A stretch of 64,000 nt of DNA from Microbacteriaceae bacterium (GTDB taxonomy: Bacteria; Actinomycetota; Actinomycetes; Actinomycetales; Microbacteriaceae), in NCBI GenBank assembly GCA_025464975.1, contig JAODMT010000001.1, positions 1 through 64,000 on the forward strand, given 5' to 3'. This document shows, in pieces, positions 24,613 to 33,067 of the stretch (its first letter is position 1; each line of letters starts with the position of its first letter). A model generated the notes under the pieces. The model was not told the origin of the DNA, ran no database searches, and was given only the letters and a program-made list of their open reading frames with translations. A program made the translations under genes and the position numbers.

Positions 24613-26028
24613 ATGACCAAGCAGATTTCCTTCAATCTCTTTGAGATGAACACAGTCGGCCACATTTCGCACGGGCTGTGGGTGCACCCGTCGAACACGC
24701 GTCACCGGTTCAACGACCTCGATTTCTGGATCGAAGAGGCCACATTGCTCGAAGAGGGACTCTTCGACGCCGTGTTCCTCGCCGATGTGATCGGGGCCTA
24801 CGACGGTTGCCGAGGCGGCCCCGAAACTGCGTTGCGCGAGGGCGTACAGATTCCCAGCAACGATCCCCTTCTCGTAATCCCGGCGATGGCAGCCGTCACG
24901 AAGAATCTCGGATTCGCGGCTACCTTCTCGACTACCTACGAGCCGCCGTTTGCATTTGCGCGTCGGGCATCCACCCTCGACCACCTCACAAAGGGGCGCT
25001 TCGGTTGGAACATCGTCACGTCCTACCTGCCAAATGCGGCACGCAACTTCGGCCTGGCCGACGAGATCGCCCACGACGACCGCTACGCGATCGCCGAGGA
25101 GTACCTCGACGTGCTGTACAAGCTGTGGGAGGGCTCGTGGGATGACGACGCGGTCGTCCGCGACCGCAACAACCGGGTCTATACCGACCCGACGAAGGTG
25201 CGCTACATCAACCATGTGGGCGAGCACTATCGGGTCGCGGGCCCGCACCTGACGGAACCGTCCCTGCAACGCACTCCGACCCTGTTTCAGGCCGGCAGCA
25301 GCGCGCGCGGGAAGGAATTTGCTGCTCGCCACGCCGAGGGAGTGTTCGTCGGCGGCACGACCCTGCAGTCCTACAGGCAAAACGTTGCGGACATTCGCCG
25401 CCTCGCCGAGGAGAACGGTCGCGGGCGGGACAGCATCCGTACCTTCGCCAGCGCGGTGATCGTCGTGGACAAGGACCGGGAGTCGGCCCTGGCCAAGGCC
25501 GAGGAGTACAAACGGCTATCGAGCGCCGAAGGATACCTCGCCCACGCCGGCGGAGGCGGAATCGACCTCGCGGCGTACCCGAAAGACGCGCTGATCGCGG
25601 ATATTCTCGCCGCCGAGAACCGCCCTGGACGCGACAACTCACCGGAGAACCGCCGCTATGCTCCCGGCGTGACGGTCGGCGATGCGCTCGAAAAGCTCAC
25701 GAACTTCGATCGAAGCGCCTTTTACGCCGCTGGATCGCCGACGGATGTTGCGGACGCGATCGAGCGCTGGGTCGCCGAAACCGACCTCGACGGCTTCAAT
25801 GTGCGCCAGTTCCTGACGCCCGGCACGGCGGAGGACTTCATCACCTACGTGATTCCCGAACTCCAGCGACGCGGGCTCTACCGCACCAAGTACGAGGAAT
25901 CGACCTTGCGCGAGCGGCTGTTCGGCGCCGGTAATCGGAGGCTTCCGGACACCCACCCCGGTGCGCGCTACCGCGGTGGAGCAAATCTGGACGGTGCGCC
26001 GTCGATCGCGGGAGGCGCGACGGCGTGA
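24613..26028 (+). CDS. NtaA/SnaA/DszA-family FMN-dependent monooxygenase
   Basis: 471-aa LLM monooxygenase of the NtaA group, which is longer than ordinary LLM enzymes. Signs are FNLFEMNTVGHISHGLWVHP, LEEGLFDAVFLADVIGAYDG, GFAATFSTTYEPPFAFARRASTLDHLTKGRFGWNIVTSYL and ARNFG, all characteristic. It would use FMNH2 and O2 to cleave C-S or C-N bonds in organosulfur or chelator-like compounds. No flavin reductase is adjacent; one is encoded at 6.2 kb. It converges on a MetNIQ-type importer, which suggests use of an organosulfur compound, by inference only. Confidence 0.92.
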   Translation: MTKQISFNLFEMNTVGHISHGLWVHPSNTRHRFNDLDFWIEEATLLEEGLFDAVFLADVIGAYDGCRGGPETALREGVQIPSNDPLLVIPAMAAVTKNLGFAATFSTTYEPPFAFARRASTLDHLTKGRFGWNIVTSYLPNAARNFGLADEIAHDDRYAIAEEYLDVLYKLWEGSWDDDAVVRDRNNRVYTDPTKVRYINHVGEHYRVAGPHLTEPSLQRTPTLFQAGSSARGKEFAARHAEGVFVGGTTLQSYRQNVADIRRLAEENGRGRDSIRTFASAVIVVDKDRESALAKAEEYKRLSSAEGYLAHAGGGGIDLAAYPKDALIADILAAENRPGRDNSPENRRYAPGVTVGDALEKLTNFDRSAFYAAGSPTDVADAIERWVAETDLDGFNVRQFLTPGTAEDFITYVIPELQRRGLYRTKYEESTLRERLFGAGNRRLPDTHPGARYRGGANLDGAPSIAGGATA

Positions 26029-26066
26029 CGTCACAGGCGAGTCGGCCGCCCCTTGAGCCGTGACGA

Positions 26067-26750
26067 CTATCGTCGCAGCGCCTTTCGAGCCAGCCAATTT
26101 CCGAGGAACTGCACCAGCTGCACGAGCACAACGATCACCACGATGACGACGAATGTGATCTCCCAGTTGAAGCGTGAGTAGCCGTACTGGATAGCGAAGT
26201 CGCCGAGCCCCCGCCCGCCGACTGCGCCTGCGACTGCCGACATGTCGACAATCCCGATGAACACGAAGGTGTAGCCGAGGATCAGCGGGCCGAGCGCTTC
26301 CGGAATGAGCAGGGTGAAAATGATGCGCCATGGCCCGGCGCCCGCGGCCCTCGCGGCCTCGATGGTGCCAGGGTCGATCGTCACGAGATTCTGCTCGACG
26401 ATGCGCGCGATCCCGAAGGTGGCGCCAATGACCATCGCGAAGATCGCCGCATTCGGACCGATTGTGGTCCCAACGAACACGATAGTCAGGGGGCCAAGGG
26501 CCGCGATCAGGATGATGAACGGGATGGGGCGCACGATGTTGACGACCACGTTCAACACGTTGTACACAACTCCGTTTTGCAGGATGCTGCCGCGACGCGT
26601 CGTATAGAGGAGCACGCCAAGAGCGAGCCCGAGTAGTCCGCCGAAGATCAGCGTGACAACGACCATGTACAGGGTGAGCCAGGTGTTCTCGACGAGAAGA
26701 GGGAACATCTGACCCCAGTCGGTGGCTATGTAGTGCAGCGCGGCGGTCAT
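26067..26750 (-). CDS. metI: MetI-like ABC transporter permease
   Basis: 227-aa inner-membrane subunit. About five helices with the MetI landmarks: WGQMFPLLVENTWLTLYMVVVT, RPIPFIILIAALGPLTIVFVG and the EAA-loop IEAARAAGAGPWRIIFTLLIPEALGPL that contacts the ATPase. VDMSAVAGAVGGRGLGDFAIQYGYSRF is close to E. coli MetI. It overlaps the stop of metN by 4 nt. The transporter should import methionine or a related sulfur compound; specificity is not proven. Confidence 0.92.
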   Translation of the reverse strand: MTAALHYIATDWGQMFPLLVENTWLTLYMVVVTLIFGGLLGLALGVLLYTTRRGSILQNGVVYNVLNVVVNIVRPIPFIILIAALGPLTIVFVGTTIGPNAAIFAMVIGATFGIARIVEQNLVTIDPGTIEAARAAGAGPWRIIFTLLIPEALGPLILGYTFVFIGIVDMSAVAGAVGGRGLGDFAIQYGYSRFNWEITFVVIVVIVVLVQLVQFLGNWLARKALRR

Positions 26751-27772
26751 GATCGCACCTCCTCGACGCTTGTCACGGACTGAAGGCTCGCGATGAGGGA
26801 ATCAACCCCACCGGGTGGTCCGTTTAGCTCAAGCGTCAGGCTTCCAAAGGAACGATCCTGAATTGCCCCGATGCCGCCGTACACCACTTCGAATTGCACC
26901 CCGTGATCGGAAAAGGCGTGGCTCAGCAGCGTGCCGATCCGCAACGATTCGTGAATTTCCACGTTGACGATCCGTCCCTTATGGGTCCTCTGCAGCCGAT
27001 CCAGGTCGCCCGGCGACGGCTGATTCCGGATGACGGTGCTGATGAACCGCCTCGCCGTCTCGGTCCTTGGATTGGAAAAGACATCGAAGACGGCGCCCTG
27101 CTCCACGATTCGCCCATTCTCAAGCACCGCGACCCGGTCCGCGATCGAGCGCACGACGTCCATCTCATGCGTGATGACGATGATGGTCACACCCAGCTCC
27201 CGGTTTACCTTCTGCAATAACCGCAGCACCTCTTGCGTCGTCTCGGGATCCAGAGCACTCGTCGACTCGTCCGCCAGTAGAAGCTTCGGCGACGTGGCGA
27301 GGGCGCGCGCGATGCCGACACGCTGTTTCTGGCCTCCAGAGAGCCGATCCGGGTAATCGTGGGCGCGATCGAGCAGTCCGACGAAGTCGAGTAGTTCCGC
27401 GACGCGGCTGTCCCGATCTGCCTTCTTCCAGCCCGCCACCCGAAGCGGGTAGGCGACGTTGCCGGCGACCGTGCGCGAGTTGAACAGGTTGAACTGCTGG
27501 AAGATCATCCCGATGCCAAGCCGCACCTTGCGCAGGTCGGATTCCCGCATGACGCCGACATCTTGTCCCGCGACCGTGAGCGTGCCGGAACTCACACGCT
27601 CGAGACCGTTGACGAGCCGCACGAGCGTGCTCTTGCCCGCACCCGAGTACCCGATCACACCGAAGATTTCACCCTCCTCGACGGACAAACTGACGCCGTC
27701 GATCGCGGTGACGACCTGCTGGGTCGTGGTGAAAACTTTCGACACGTTGTCGAATTGCACGATCGTGGACAC
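26747..27772 (-). CDS. metN: Methionine-type ABC transporter ATP-binding protein
   Basis: About 341 aa from the GTG at 27772, which has a GAAGAGAGAG site; an ATG at 27796 lies in the same frame but lacks one. Walker A (GYSGAGKST), Q-loop (FQQFNLF), signature LSGGQKQR, Walker B (LLLADESTS) and H-loop (ITHEMD) are all present. The C-terminal 90 residues form the NIL domain (FSDHGVQFEVVYGGIGAIQ) that gives substrate-dependent inhibition in MetN. It is followed by metI with overlap and preceded by the binding-protein gene across a long hairpin. Confidence 0.92.
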   Translation of the reverse strand: MSTIVQFDNVSKVFTTTQQVVTAIDGVSLSVEEGEIFGVIGYSGAGKSTLVRLVNGLERVSSGTLTVAGQDVGVMRESDLRKVRLGIGMIFQQFNLFNSRTVAGNVAYPLRVAGWKKADRDSRVAELLDFVGLLDRAHDYPDRLSGGQKQRVGIARALATSPKLLLADESTSALDPETTQEVLRLLQKVNRELGVTIIVITHEMDVVRSIADRVAVLENGRIVEQGAVFDVFSNPRTETARRFISTVIRNQPSPGDLDRLQRTHKGRIVNVEIHESLRIGTLLSHAFSDHGVQFEVVYGGIGAIQDRSFGSLTLELNGPPGGVDSLIASLQSVTSVEEVRS

Positions 27773-27798
27773 GATGGCTCTCTCTTCGCTGTTCATGT

Positions 27799-27835
27799 CG
27801 GTGTGCTGCCGGATGAGTGACCCGGCAGCACACCG
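27799..27835 (-). promoter_or_regulatory. Strong intercistronic hairpin between metQ-like and metN
   Basis: A perfect 14-bp inverted repeat (CGGTGTGCTGCCGG / CCGGCAGCACACCG) with a 9-nt loop sits between the binding-protein stop and metN. No U tract follows, so full termination is unlikely. It probably stabilises the 3' end of the binding-protein message or causes partial read-through, giving more binding protein than transporter core. Confidence 0.75.
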
Positions 27836-27849
27836 GGGCGTGAGGACTT

Positions 27850-28818
27850 CTACTTGTTCGCCTTGACCTGCGCTTCAATCTTTTTCAGCAGCGCGCGCAG
27901 TTGCTTGCCGGAGTACCCCGTCACGACAACGCCGGTTCCCTTGGAGGACGCGGCGACCGCCTTGAGCACCTCGGGATCGTGGTACAGCTTGGCGAGTTCG
28001 AGGTACTTGGGGTTGTTGATGTCGGCCGCGCGGGCGACGATCAGGTTGATGTAGGGCTGGGCACCGGGCGACTTCGGGTCGTCGGCGAAGATCGCGGAAT
28101 GAGGATCGATCTTGGCGTCGGTGAGGAAATTGTTGTTGATGACGGATCCGTCGACCGACGGCAGCGAGAGCACCGTCTGCGCGGCATCGACGGTGACCAC
28201 CTTCACCTTTGATTTGGAAGCGTCAATATCCGCCGGGGTCGGAGCGAACCTGTCGCCCTTGAGCGTGAGTAGTTTGGCCGACTGAAGCATGAACAATGCG
28301 CGCGCCTGGTTCGATGGGTCGTTCGGAATCGCGATTGTTCCTCCGGCCGGAATGCTTGTGACCGACTTCCACTTCTGCGAGTAGAGGCCAAGGGGAACGA
28401 TGATCGTAGAGGCGATTGGCTCGAGATCATTTCCGGTGTCGACGTTGTACTGGGCGAGGAAGCGCAGGTGCTGGAACGAGTTGAGGTCGGTCTGCTTCTG
28501 CTGCAGCGCGGGGTTCGGCTGCTGGTAGTCGCTGAAGCCGACCACCTCCAGCGTGATTCCGTTGGCCGCCGCCTTCTTCTTCAAAATGCCCCAGTACGGC
28601 TGACTGGTGTCAGAGGTGCCGATCTTTATGACCACGGGTTTGACTCCCGCCGCATGGACCGGCTTGGCGGTCGTCAGATTGACGATGATCAGCGACACGG
28701 CGACGATGACCGCGACGGCCACCACGAGACCGCTCACGATCCAACCGGTCTTGCTTTTCTTGCGGTCTGGAAGCCTGGGCGGCGTAACCGGTCCTGTCGG
28801 GTTGGCTGCTTCGGACAT
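27850..28818 (-). CDS. MetQ/NlpA family substrate-binding protein, N-terminally membrane-anchored
   Basis: 322 aa. The NlpA core is clear (VIKIGTSDTSQPYWGILKKKAAANGITLEVVGFSDYQQPNPAL; DLNSFQHLRFLAQYN; NDPSNQARALFMLQSAKL). The N-terminus is unusual: a polar segment (MSEAANPTGPVTPPRLPDRKK) and one hydrophobic helix (GWIVSGLVVAVAVIVAVSLIIV) without a lipobox Cys, so it appears tethered by an uncleaved helix instead of a lipid. It heads the operon with metN and metI. The ligand may be methionine or another sulfur compound. Confidence 0.9.
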   Translation of the reverse strand: MSEAANPTGPVTPPRLPDRKKSKTGWIVSGLVVAVAVIVAVSLIIVNLTTAKPVHAAGVKPVVIKIGTSDTSQPYWGILKKKAAANGITLEVVGFSDYQQPNPALQQKQTDLNSFQHLRFLAQYNVDTGNDLEPIASTIIVPLGLYSQKWKSVTSIPAGGTIAIPNDPSNQARALFMLQSAKLLTLKGDRFAPTPADIDASKSKVKVVTVDAAQTVLSLPSVDGSVINNNFLTDAKIDPHSAIFADDPKSPGAQPYINLIVARAADINNPKYLELAKLYHDPEVLKAVAASSKGTGVVVTGYSGKQLRALLKKIEAQVKANK

Positions 28819-28898
28819 GAATTCCTCTTTTCAGGATGCTGTGAGCGCGAGGACCGGTGCGGCCCGGCACTCAGCATTGCCCGGCCTGCAGCCGCAAG

Positions 28899-28960
28899 CG
28901 AACATGTTCCGAAGTGTTAAGGCACATGACGTAACAGTTGCGAGCGGACCTCAACATGTG
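28899..28960. promoter_or_regulatory. Palindromes upstream of the MetQ-like gene
   Basis: GAACATGTTC (28899-28908) is a perfect 10-bp palindrome, and GCACATG (28921-28927) with CATGTGC (28954-28960) are inverted arms 26 nt apart. All share a CATGT/ACATG core. They lie 80-140 bp upstream of the binding-protein start and could be operators for a sulfur regulator. No SAM-riboswitch consensus was found. Confidence 0.35.
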
Positions 28961-29048
28961 CTGGTGGGCCGCCAACTCGTAAGCTCAGATCGGACGTACC
29001 CATTTCCGCCTGGATGAGGGCCGCCATCCTGTTCGAATGAGGGGCCCC

Positions 29049-29729
29049 ATGGATCTTTTTCTCACTGCGCTGAGCGGCATTGCGTGGACGATCGTTTACA
29101 TTGACTCAATCCGGGTGGGATTCCGCCAGCGAACATATGCGATGCCGGTCGCTGCGCTCGGCCTCAACATCGCCTGGGAGTCGACCTATGCCATTCACGG
29201 CTTGACCACGGGTATCTCGGCTCAGGGCGTCATCAACGTGGTGTGGGCGCTCGCGGATCTCGTCATCGTGTACACGTTCTTTCGCTTCGGGCGTTCCGAG
29301 CTCCCGAAATTCGTCTCGAAGCCGATGTTCGTGGGGTGGGGGGTGCTCGTCTTCGCCGCGTCTTTCGCTGTGCAATGGCTATTCATCGGGCATTTCGACT
29401 GGATGAAGGCCGCCCAGTACTCGGCGTTCCTGCAAAACCTGCTCATGTCGGGTCTGTTCATCGCGCTCTTCGTTGCTCGCCGCGGGAGCCGCGGACAGAC
29501 CCTACTGATAGCTATCGCGAAGTGGATAGGGACTCTCGCTCCGACGATCCTCTTGGGGGCCATCGGGGGTTCGGGGTTCATCCTGGGTATCGGCATACTG
29601 TGCAGCGTTTTCGATCTCGTCTACATCGGTTTGCTGGTGTGGGCGAAGCGGAATCCCGCGGCGCTTGATTCCGGGACCGCCGACAGTGTGAACCTATTGG
29701 CCCCCGGGATCGCCCCACCGGGTCGCTAG
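29049..29729 (+). CDS. Seven-helix membrane protein resembling Pyr4/PaxB-type terpene cyclases
   Basis: 226 aa from the ATG at 29049, behind GAGGGG; a second ATG at 29037 lacks a ribosome site. About seven transmembrane helices. The helix 2 motif LGLNIAWESTY and the last-helix motif SVFDLVYIGLL recall the conserved Glu and Asp of the integral-membrane meroterpenoid cyclases, with similar spacing (about 145 residues) and total length. ADLVIVYTFFRFG is another family-like segment. No prenyltransferase gene is adjacent, so substrate and even activity remain open. Confidence 0.55.
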   Translation: MDLFLTALSGIAWTIVYIDSIRVGFRQRTYAMPVAALGLNIAWESTYAIHGLTTGISAQGVINVVWALADLVIVYTFFRFGRSELPKFVSKPMFVGWGVLVFAASFAVQWLFIGHFDWMKAAQYSAFLQNLLMSGLFIALFVARRGSRGQTLLIAIAKWIGTLAPTILLGAIGGSGFILGIGILCSVFDLVYIGLLVWAKRNPAALDSGTADSVNLLAPGIAPPGR

Positions 29730-29738
29730 GATTCCGGC

Positions 29739-30476
29739 ATGGCAGCGCAGACTGCAGCGGCGGTTAAGGAGGCGCTGGCCGCCGTCGCCAGTCCGGAAGA
29801 CGCCCGATTCCTTCAGCGCTTCTTCAAGACGGGCGAGGGCCAGTATGCGGCGGGCGACATCTTCATCGGTGTTCGCGTACCGCAGACCCGCGCCGCCGTG
29901 AAGCGCTTCTCCGCTCTGCCTCTTGCCGAAGTCGAGGTGTTACTGGCCAGCCCCGTTCACGAACATCGACTTGCCGGCCTGCTCATTCTCTGTTCGCAGT
30001 TCTCTGGAGGGAGTTCTCTCAGAAGACGCGACGACGCCGTGAGGCATGCCATTGTCGACTGCTACCTCAGCGCGGTTCGCAGCGGTCGGGTGAACAACTG
30101 GGACCTGGTGGACTCGTCGGCGGACCCCCTGCTCGGCGAGTATCTCTTCGACCGTCCGCGGTCGCTGTTGTTCGAGCTGGCGAGGAGCGAGTCGCTCTGG
30201 GAGCGCCGGGTGAGCATGCTGTCCACCTTTGCTTTCCTTAAGCACGGGGACGCGTCGACGACTCTTCAGATCGCCGACCTGCTCCTCGACGATCGCGAGG
30301 ATCTGATCAACAAAGCGGTGGGATGGATGCTGCGAGAGGTGGGCAAACGCGTCGATCGGGACCTGCTCCTCACCTTTCTCGACGCGCACGCAGCGCGCAT
30401 GCCGCGCACCGCACTCAGTTACGCGACGGAACATCTCGATCCCCAGCGGCGAGCCGACTATCGGGCACGCCGGTGA
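29739..30476 (+). CDS. DNA alkylation repair protein (AlkD-like HEAT-repeat glycosylase)
   Basis: 245-aa all-helical protein. FFKTGEGQYAAGDIFIGVRVPQTRAAVKRF matches the AlkD opening that contains the DNA-facing surface, with VNNWDLVDSSADPLLGEYL and WERRVSMLSTFAFLKHGD as the central conserved repeats, and NKAVGWMLREVGKR and ARMPRTALSYATEHL near the end. AlkD removes N3- and N7-alkylpurines. The start is 9 bp after the membrane-protein gene, so they may be co-transcribed without functional connection. Confidence 0.92.
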   Translation: MAAQTAAAVKEALAAVASPEDARFLQRFFKTGEGQYAAGDIFIGVRVPQTRAAVKRFSALPLAEVEVLLASPVHEHRLAGLLILCSQFSGGSSLRRRDDAVRHAIVDCYLSAVRSGRVNNWDLVDSSADPLLGEYLFDRPRSLLFELARSESLWERRVSMLSTFAFLKHGDASTTLQIADLLLDDREDLINKAVGWMLREVGKRVDRDLLLTFLDAHAARMPRTALSYATEHLDPQRRADYRARR

Positions 30477-30514
30477 TTCGCACGGCGGCGGAAAACCCAT
30501 AGGGTCCTCGTGGA

Positions 30515-31273
30515 TCAGCCGGTGCCAGAAGCCAGATAACCCGCGCGGCTGGAGATCTCGTCGGCAGCGGCCCGGACCACGGAACCAAGTTCATGCAGCT
30601 GATCGAGGCTCAGCATCAACGCCAACCCCGACACGCTGATTCCCCCGATGACGGAGCCCGTGGAATCGCGCACTACCGCGCCAACGCACCGCACGTTGGG
30701 CTCGTTCTCCTCGTCGTCAATGGAATAGCCGCGCCTGGTCACCTCCGCCAACTCCCGGAGCACCAAATCAGGATCCGGCTTGCGATGCGCAGCCGAGGGA
30801 AGTTCCGACGTGCGCTCGAGAATTGCGGCGACCTCCGAGGACGGGAGCGCGGAGAGAATCGCCTTGCCGATGGAGGTGCAGTGAAGGGGAATCTGCATTC
30901 CGACCCGGGAGGCCATTTGGTACGGTTTGTCGCCTTCGACCTTAGCCAGATAAACAGCAGCGTCTCCGGCTCGCACCGCGAAGTGGATGGTGTGCCCGGT
31001 CGTGCTTTGCAGTTCGTCGAGGACCGGCTCGGCGCTCGAGAGCATGTCGGAGCTGGCATCGCCGCCACCGGCGAGTGCGCGAATCGCGAGACCTGGCGCA
31101 TAGAGACCATCCCCGCGTGCTTGCGCGTAGTTGCTCTCCACCAAAATCTGCAGGATGCGGTGAACGCTCGGCCGGGCGAGGCCGGCTCGTTCTGCAAGGT
31201 CCGACAGGCGATGCGGGCCGTTGGGTGCGCTCAGGGCACGCATCACGGCGAGGGCCTTCTCGATCGAATTCAT
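30515..31273 (-). CDS. IclR family transcriptional regulator
   Basis: 252 aa from the ATG at 31273. N-terminal winged helix (MNSIEKALAVMRAL; LSDLAERAGLARPSVHRILQILVESNYA) and the C-terminal effector domain (TGHTIHFAVRAGDAAVYLAKVEG; VGMQIPLHCTSIGKAILSALP; RGYSIDDEENEPNVRCVGAVVRD), all classic for IclR. It diverges from a KDPG aldolase and KDG kinase operon, the arrangement of KdgR-type repressors. It probably senses a ketodeoxygluconate intermediate. Confidence 0.93.
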   Translation of the reverse strand: MNSIEKALAVMRALSAPNGPHRLSDLAERAGLARPSVHRILQILVESNYAQARGDGLYAPGLAIRALAGGGDASSDMLSSAEPVLDELQSTTGHTIHFAVRAGDAAVYLAKVEGDKPYQMASRVGMQIPLHCTSIGKAILSALPSSEVAAILERTSELPSAAHRKPDPDLVLRELAEVTRRGYSIDDEENEPNVRCVGAVVRDSTGSVIGGISVSGLALMLSLDQLHELGSVVRAAADEISSRAGYLASGTG

Positions 31274-31331
31274 CTTCCACAACCTCTTGTCTGGACAGCC
31301 TCGAAGCGCTGCGACTATCATTTCACAATAT

Positions 31332-31345
31332 TGAATCGCGTTTCA
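31332..31345. promoter_or_regulatory. Candidate IclR/KdgR operator
   Basis: TGAATCGCGTTTCA is an imperfect palindrome (TGAAw-CGCG-wTTCA) in an AT-rich patch 43 bp before the aldolase start and between the divergent genes. It resembles the TGAAA..TTTCA operators of KdgR-like IclR proteins. The assignment is inference. Confidence 0.45.
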
Positions 31346-31387
31346 TATCGTGGAACGTTTTTTTGCTAGCCGACCTCGGGAGCACTT

Positions 31388-32059
31388 ATGATCACCTCTT
31401 CGCCTCCCGCCCCGACGCGGATGCCGGTTTCTGCCGTCCTGCGCGAGAGCCGGCTTATCGCGGTGCTGCGAGCCGATGATCCAGGCGCCTATGACGCGGT
31501 GGTCGACGTTCTGGTGGAAAGCGGCGTTCGCTCGATCGAGCTGACTCTGACGACGCCGGGCACGCTCATCCATCTCCCGAACCTTGTCGCGCGCACGGTG
31601 GGCGCCGCCGAGATCGGCGTCGGAACCGTGACCACGGTCGAGGAGGCAGAGCACGCGATCGATGCCGGCGCCAGCTACCTCGTGACACCGGTCGCCCGAC
31701 CACAAGTAGTAGAAGTCGCTGTGCGTCGCGCTGTGCCGGTATACCCTGGCGGGCTGACGCCGACTGAGCTGTTCTCGGCCTGGGAAGCCGGCGCGACCGC
31801 GGTGAAGATCTTTCCCGCGGAGACCGTTGGACCACGCTATGGCACCCACTTGCGAGGCCCGTTCCCCGAGATTCAGTTTGTGCCATCCGGGGGAGTGGTG
31901 CTGGACGGCATCGCCGACTGGCTGAAGGCCGGGGCCGCCGCTGTGAGTCTCGGGAGCCCGCTGGTCGGCGACGCCCTTCGCGGTGGATCCCTTACTGAGC
32001 TGGCACAGCGCGCAACTGAAGCGGTGCAAATCGCAGCCTCCGTGGGGATGAACCGATGA
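31388..32059 (+). CDS. eda: 2-dehydro-3-deoxy-phosphogluconate (KDPG) / KHG aldolase
   Basis: 223-aa class I aldolase that splits KDPG into pyruvate and glyceraldehyde 3-phosphate. The conserved Glu is in VRSIELTLTTPG, the substrate Gly/Thr loop in VGTVTTVEEAEHAIDAGA and VYPGGLTPTELFSAWEAGA, and the Schiff-base Lys in TAVKIFPAE. It overlaps the kinase gene by 4 nt. The pair forms the lower limb of hexuronate or ketodeoxygluconate breakdown; no upper-pathway dehydratase is nearby. Confidence 0.93.
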   Translation: MITSSPPAPTRMPVSAVLRESRLIAVLRADDPGAYDAVVDVLVESGVRSIELTLTTPGTLIHLPNLVARTVGAAEIGVGTVTTVEEAEHAIDAGASYLVTPVARPQVVEVAVRRAVPVYPGGLTPTELFSAWEAGATAVKIFPAETVGPRYGTHLRGPFPEIQFVPSGGVVLDGIADWLKAGAAAVSLGSPLVGDALRGGSLTELAQRATEAVQIAASVGMNR

Positions 32060-33024
32060 AGCAGGACCTCTCGCTCCGTCAGAAGGGCGTCGTGACCTTC
32101 GGTGAAACCATGGCGCTGGTCAGTGCCGACAAGCACGGGCCGCTGCAACACAGTGCGGCCCTATCGCTGGGTATCGGCGGGTCCGAGAGCAACGTCGCTA
32201 TCGCGCTCCGGCGGCTCGGCGTTGAGGTCACCTGGGTCGGAAAGGTCGGTGAAGACCCGTTCGGTGACCTGGTGATTCGAGAGATCCGCGCCGAGGGTGT
32301 GCGCGTCGTTGAATCTCGCGATCCCGAGGCACCGACCGGGCTCATGGTGAAGGAACGTCGGAGCGTGAACGAGACGCGGATCTGGTATTACCGTGCCGGA
32401 TCGGCCGGTTCCCGCCTCACCGTCGACGAATTCGACTTCGACCTCGTCAGGAGTGCAGCGCTGCTTCATGTCACCGGAATCTCCCCCGCGCTCTCGCCCA
32501 GCATGGCGGAGGTTACCGCCGAGGCCATCCGGGTCGCCAGAGAGTGCGGAGTCACCGTCTCGTTCGACCTCAACTACCGCGGCAAGCTGTGGACTCGCGA
32601 TCAGGCCGCGGATGCCTATCGCCAGATCATCCCGCAGGCCGACCTCGTCTTCGGCGGCGACGACGAGGTGGCGATTGCTCTTGGCTCGACCGACACCCCT
32701 CTGGCCATGGCGCACCGGTTGATCGACCTCGGCGCTCGGGAAGCCGTGGTCAAGCTCGGCGCCATGGGGGCGGTCGCGGTGGTGGACGGCCAGGAGTACA
32801 CCCGCGCCGCGATCCCGATCGATCCGGTCGACACCGTCGGAGCTGGTGATGCTTTCGTCGCCGGATATCTGGCTGAATTCCTCAAGGGCGAGTCGGTGCC
32901 GCAACGCCTCACCACCGCCGTGCAGGTGGGTGCTTATGCCTGTCTTGTGCCTGGAGACTGGGAGGGGCTCCCGAAACGCGTCGAACTGGGTGGCCTGGCG
33001 GCCGCCGAGCCGGTGGCTCGCTAG
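32056..33024 (+). CDS. kdgK: PfkB family sugar kinase, probably 2-keto-3-deoxygluconate kinase
   Basis: 322-aa ribokinase-fold enzyme. N-terminal GETMALVSAD and GGSESNVAIALRRLGVEVTWVGKVGEDPFGDL, and the PfkB signature 2 with the catalytic Asp (DTVGAGDAFVAGYLAEF). The ATGA overlap with the KDPG aldolase and the IclR regulator upstream strongly suggest phosphorylation of 2-keto-3-deoxygluconate to KDPG, the aldolase's substrate. Confidence 0.9.
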   Translation: MKQDLSLRQKGVVTFGETMALVSADKHGPLQHSAALSLGIGGSESNVAIALRRLGVEVTWVGKVGEDPFGDLVIREIRAEGVRVVESRDPEAPTGLMVKERRSVNETRIWYYRAGSAGSRLTVDEFDFDLVRSAALLHVTGISPALSPSMAEVTAEAIRVARECGVTVSFDLNYRGKLWTRDQAADAYRQIIPQADLVFGGDDEVAIALGSTDTPLAMAHRLIDLGAREAVVKLGAMGAVAVVDGQEYTRAAIPIDPVDTVGAGDAFVAGYLAEFLKGESVPQRLTTAVQVGAYACLVPGDWEGLPKRVELGGLAAAEPVAR

Positions 33025-33067
33025 ACAGCTCGATCGGCCCGTCTAGTTCAGTTCGCTCGGAGAGGAT

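Noticed and set aside
28820-29030. Possible SAM riboswitch upstream of the MetQ-like gene
   Set aside because: None of the SAM-I or SAM-IV core strings or helices could be built; only palindromes were found.
33020-33050. CTAGAC...GTCTAG hairpin after the KDG kinase gene as a terminator
   Set aside because: Only six base pairs with a 14-nt loop and no U tract.
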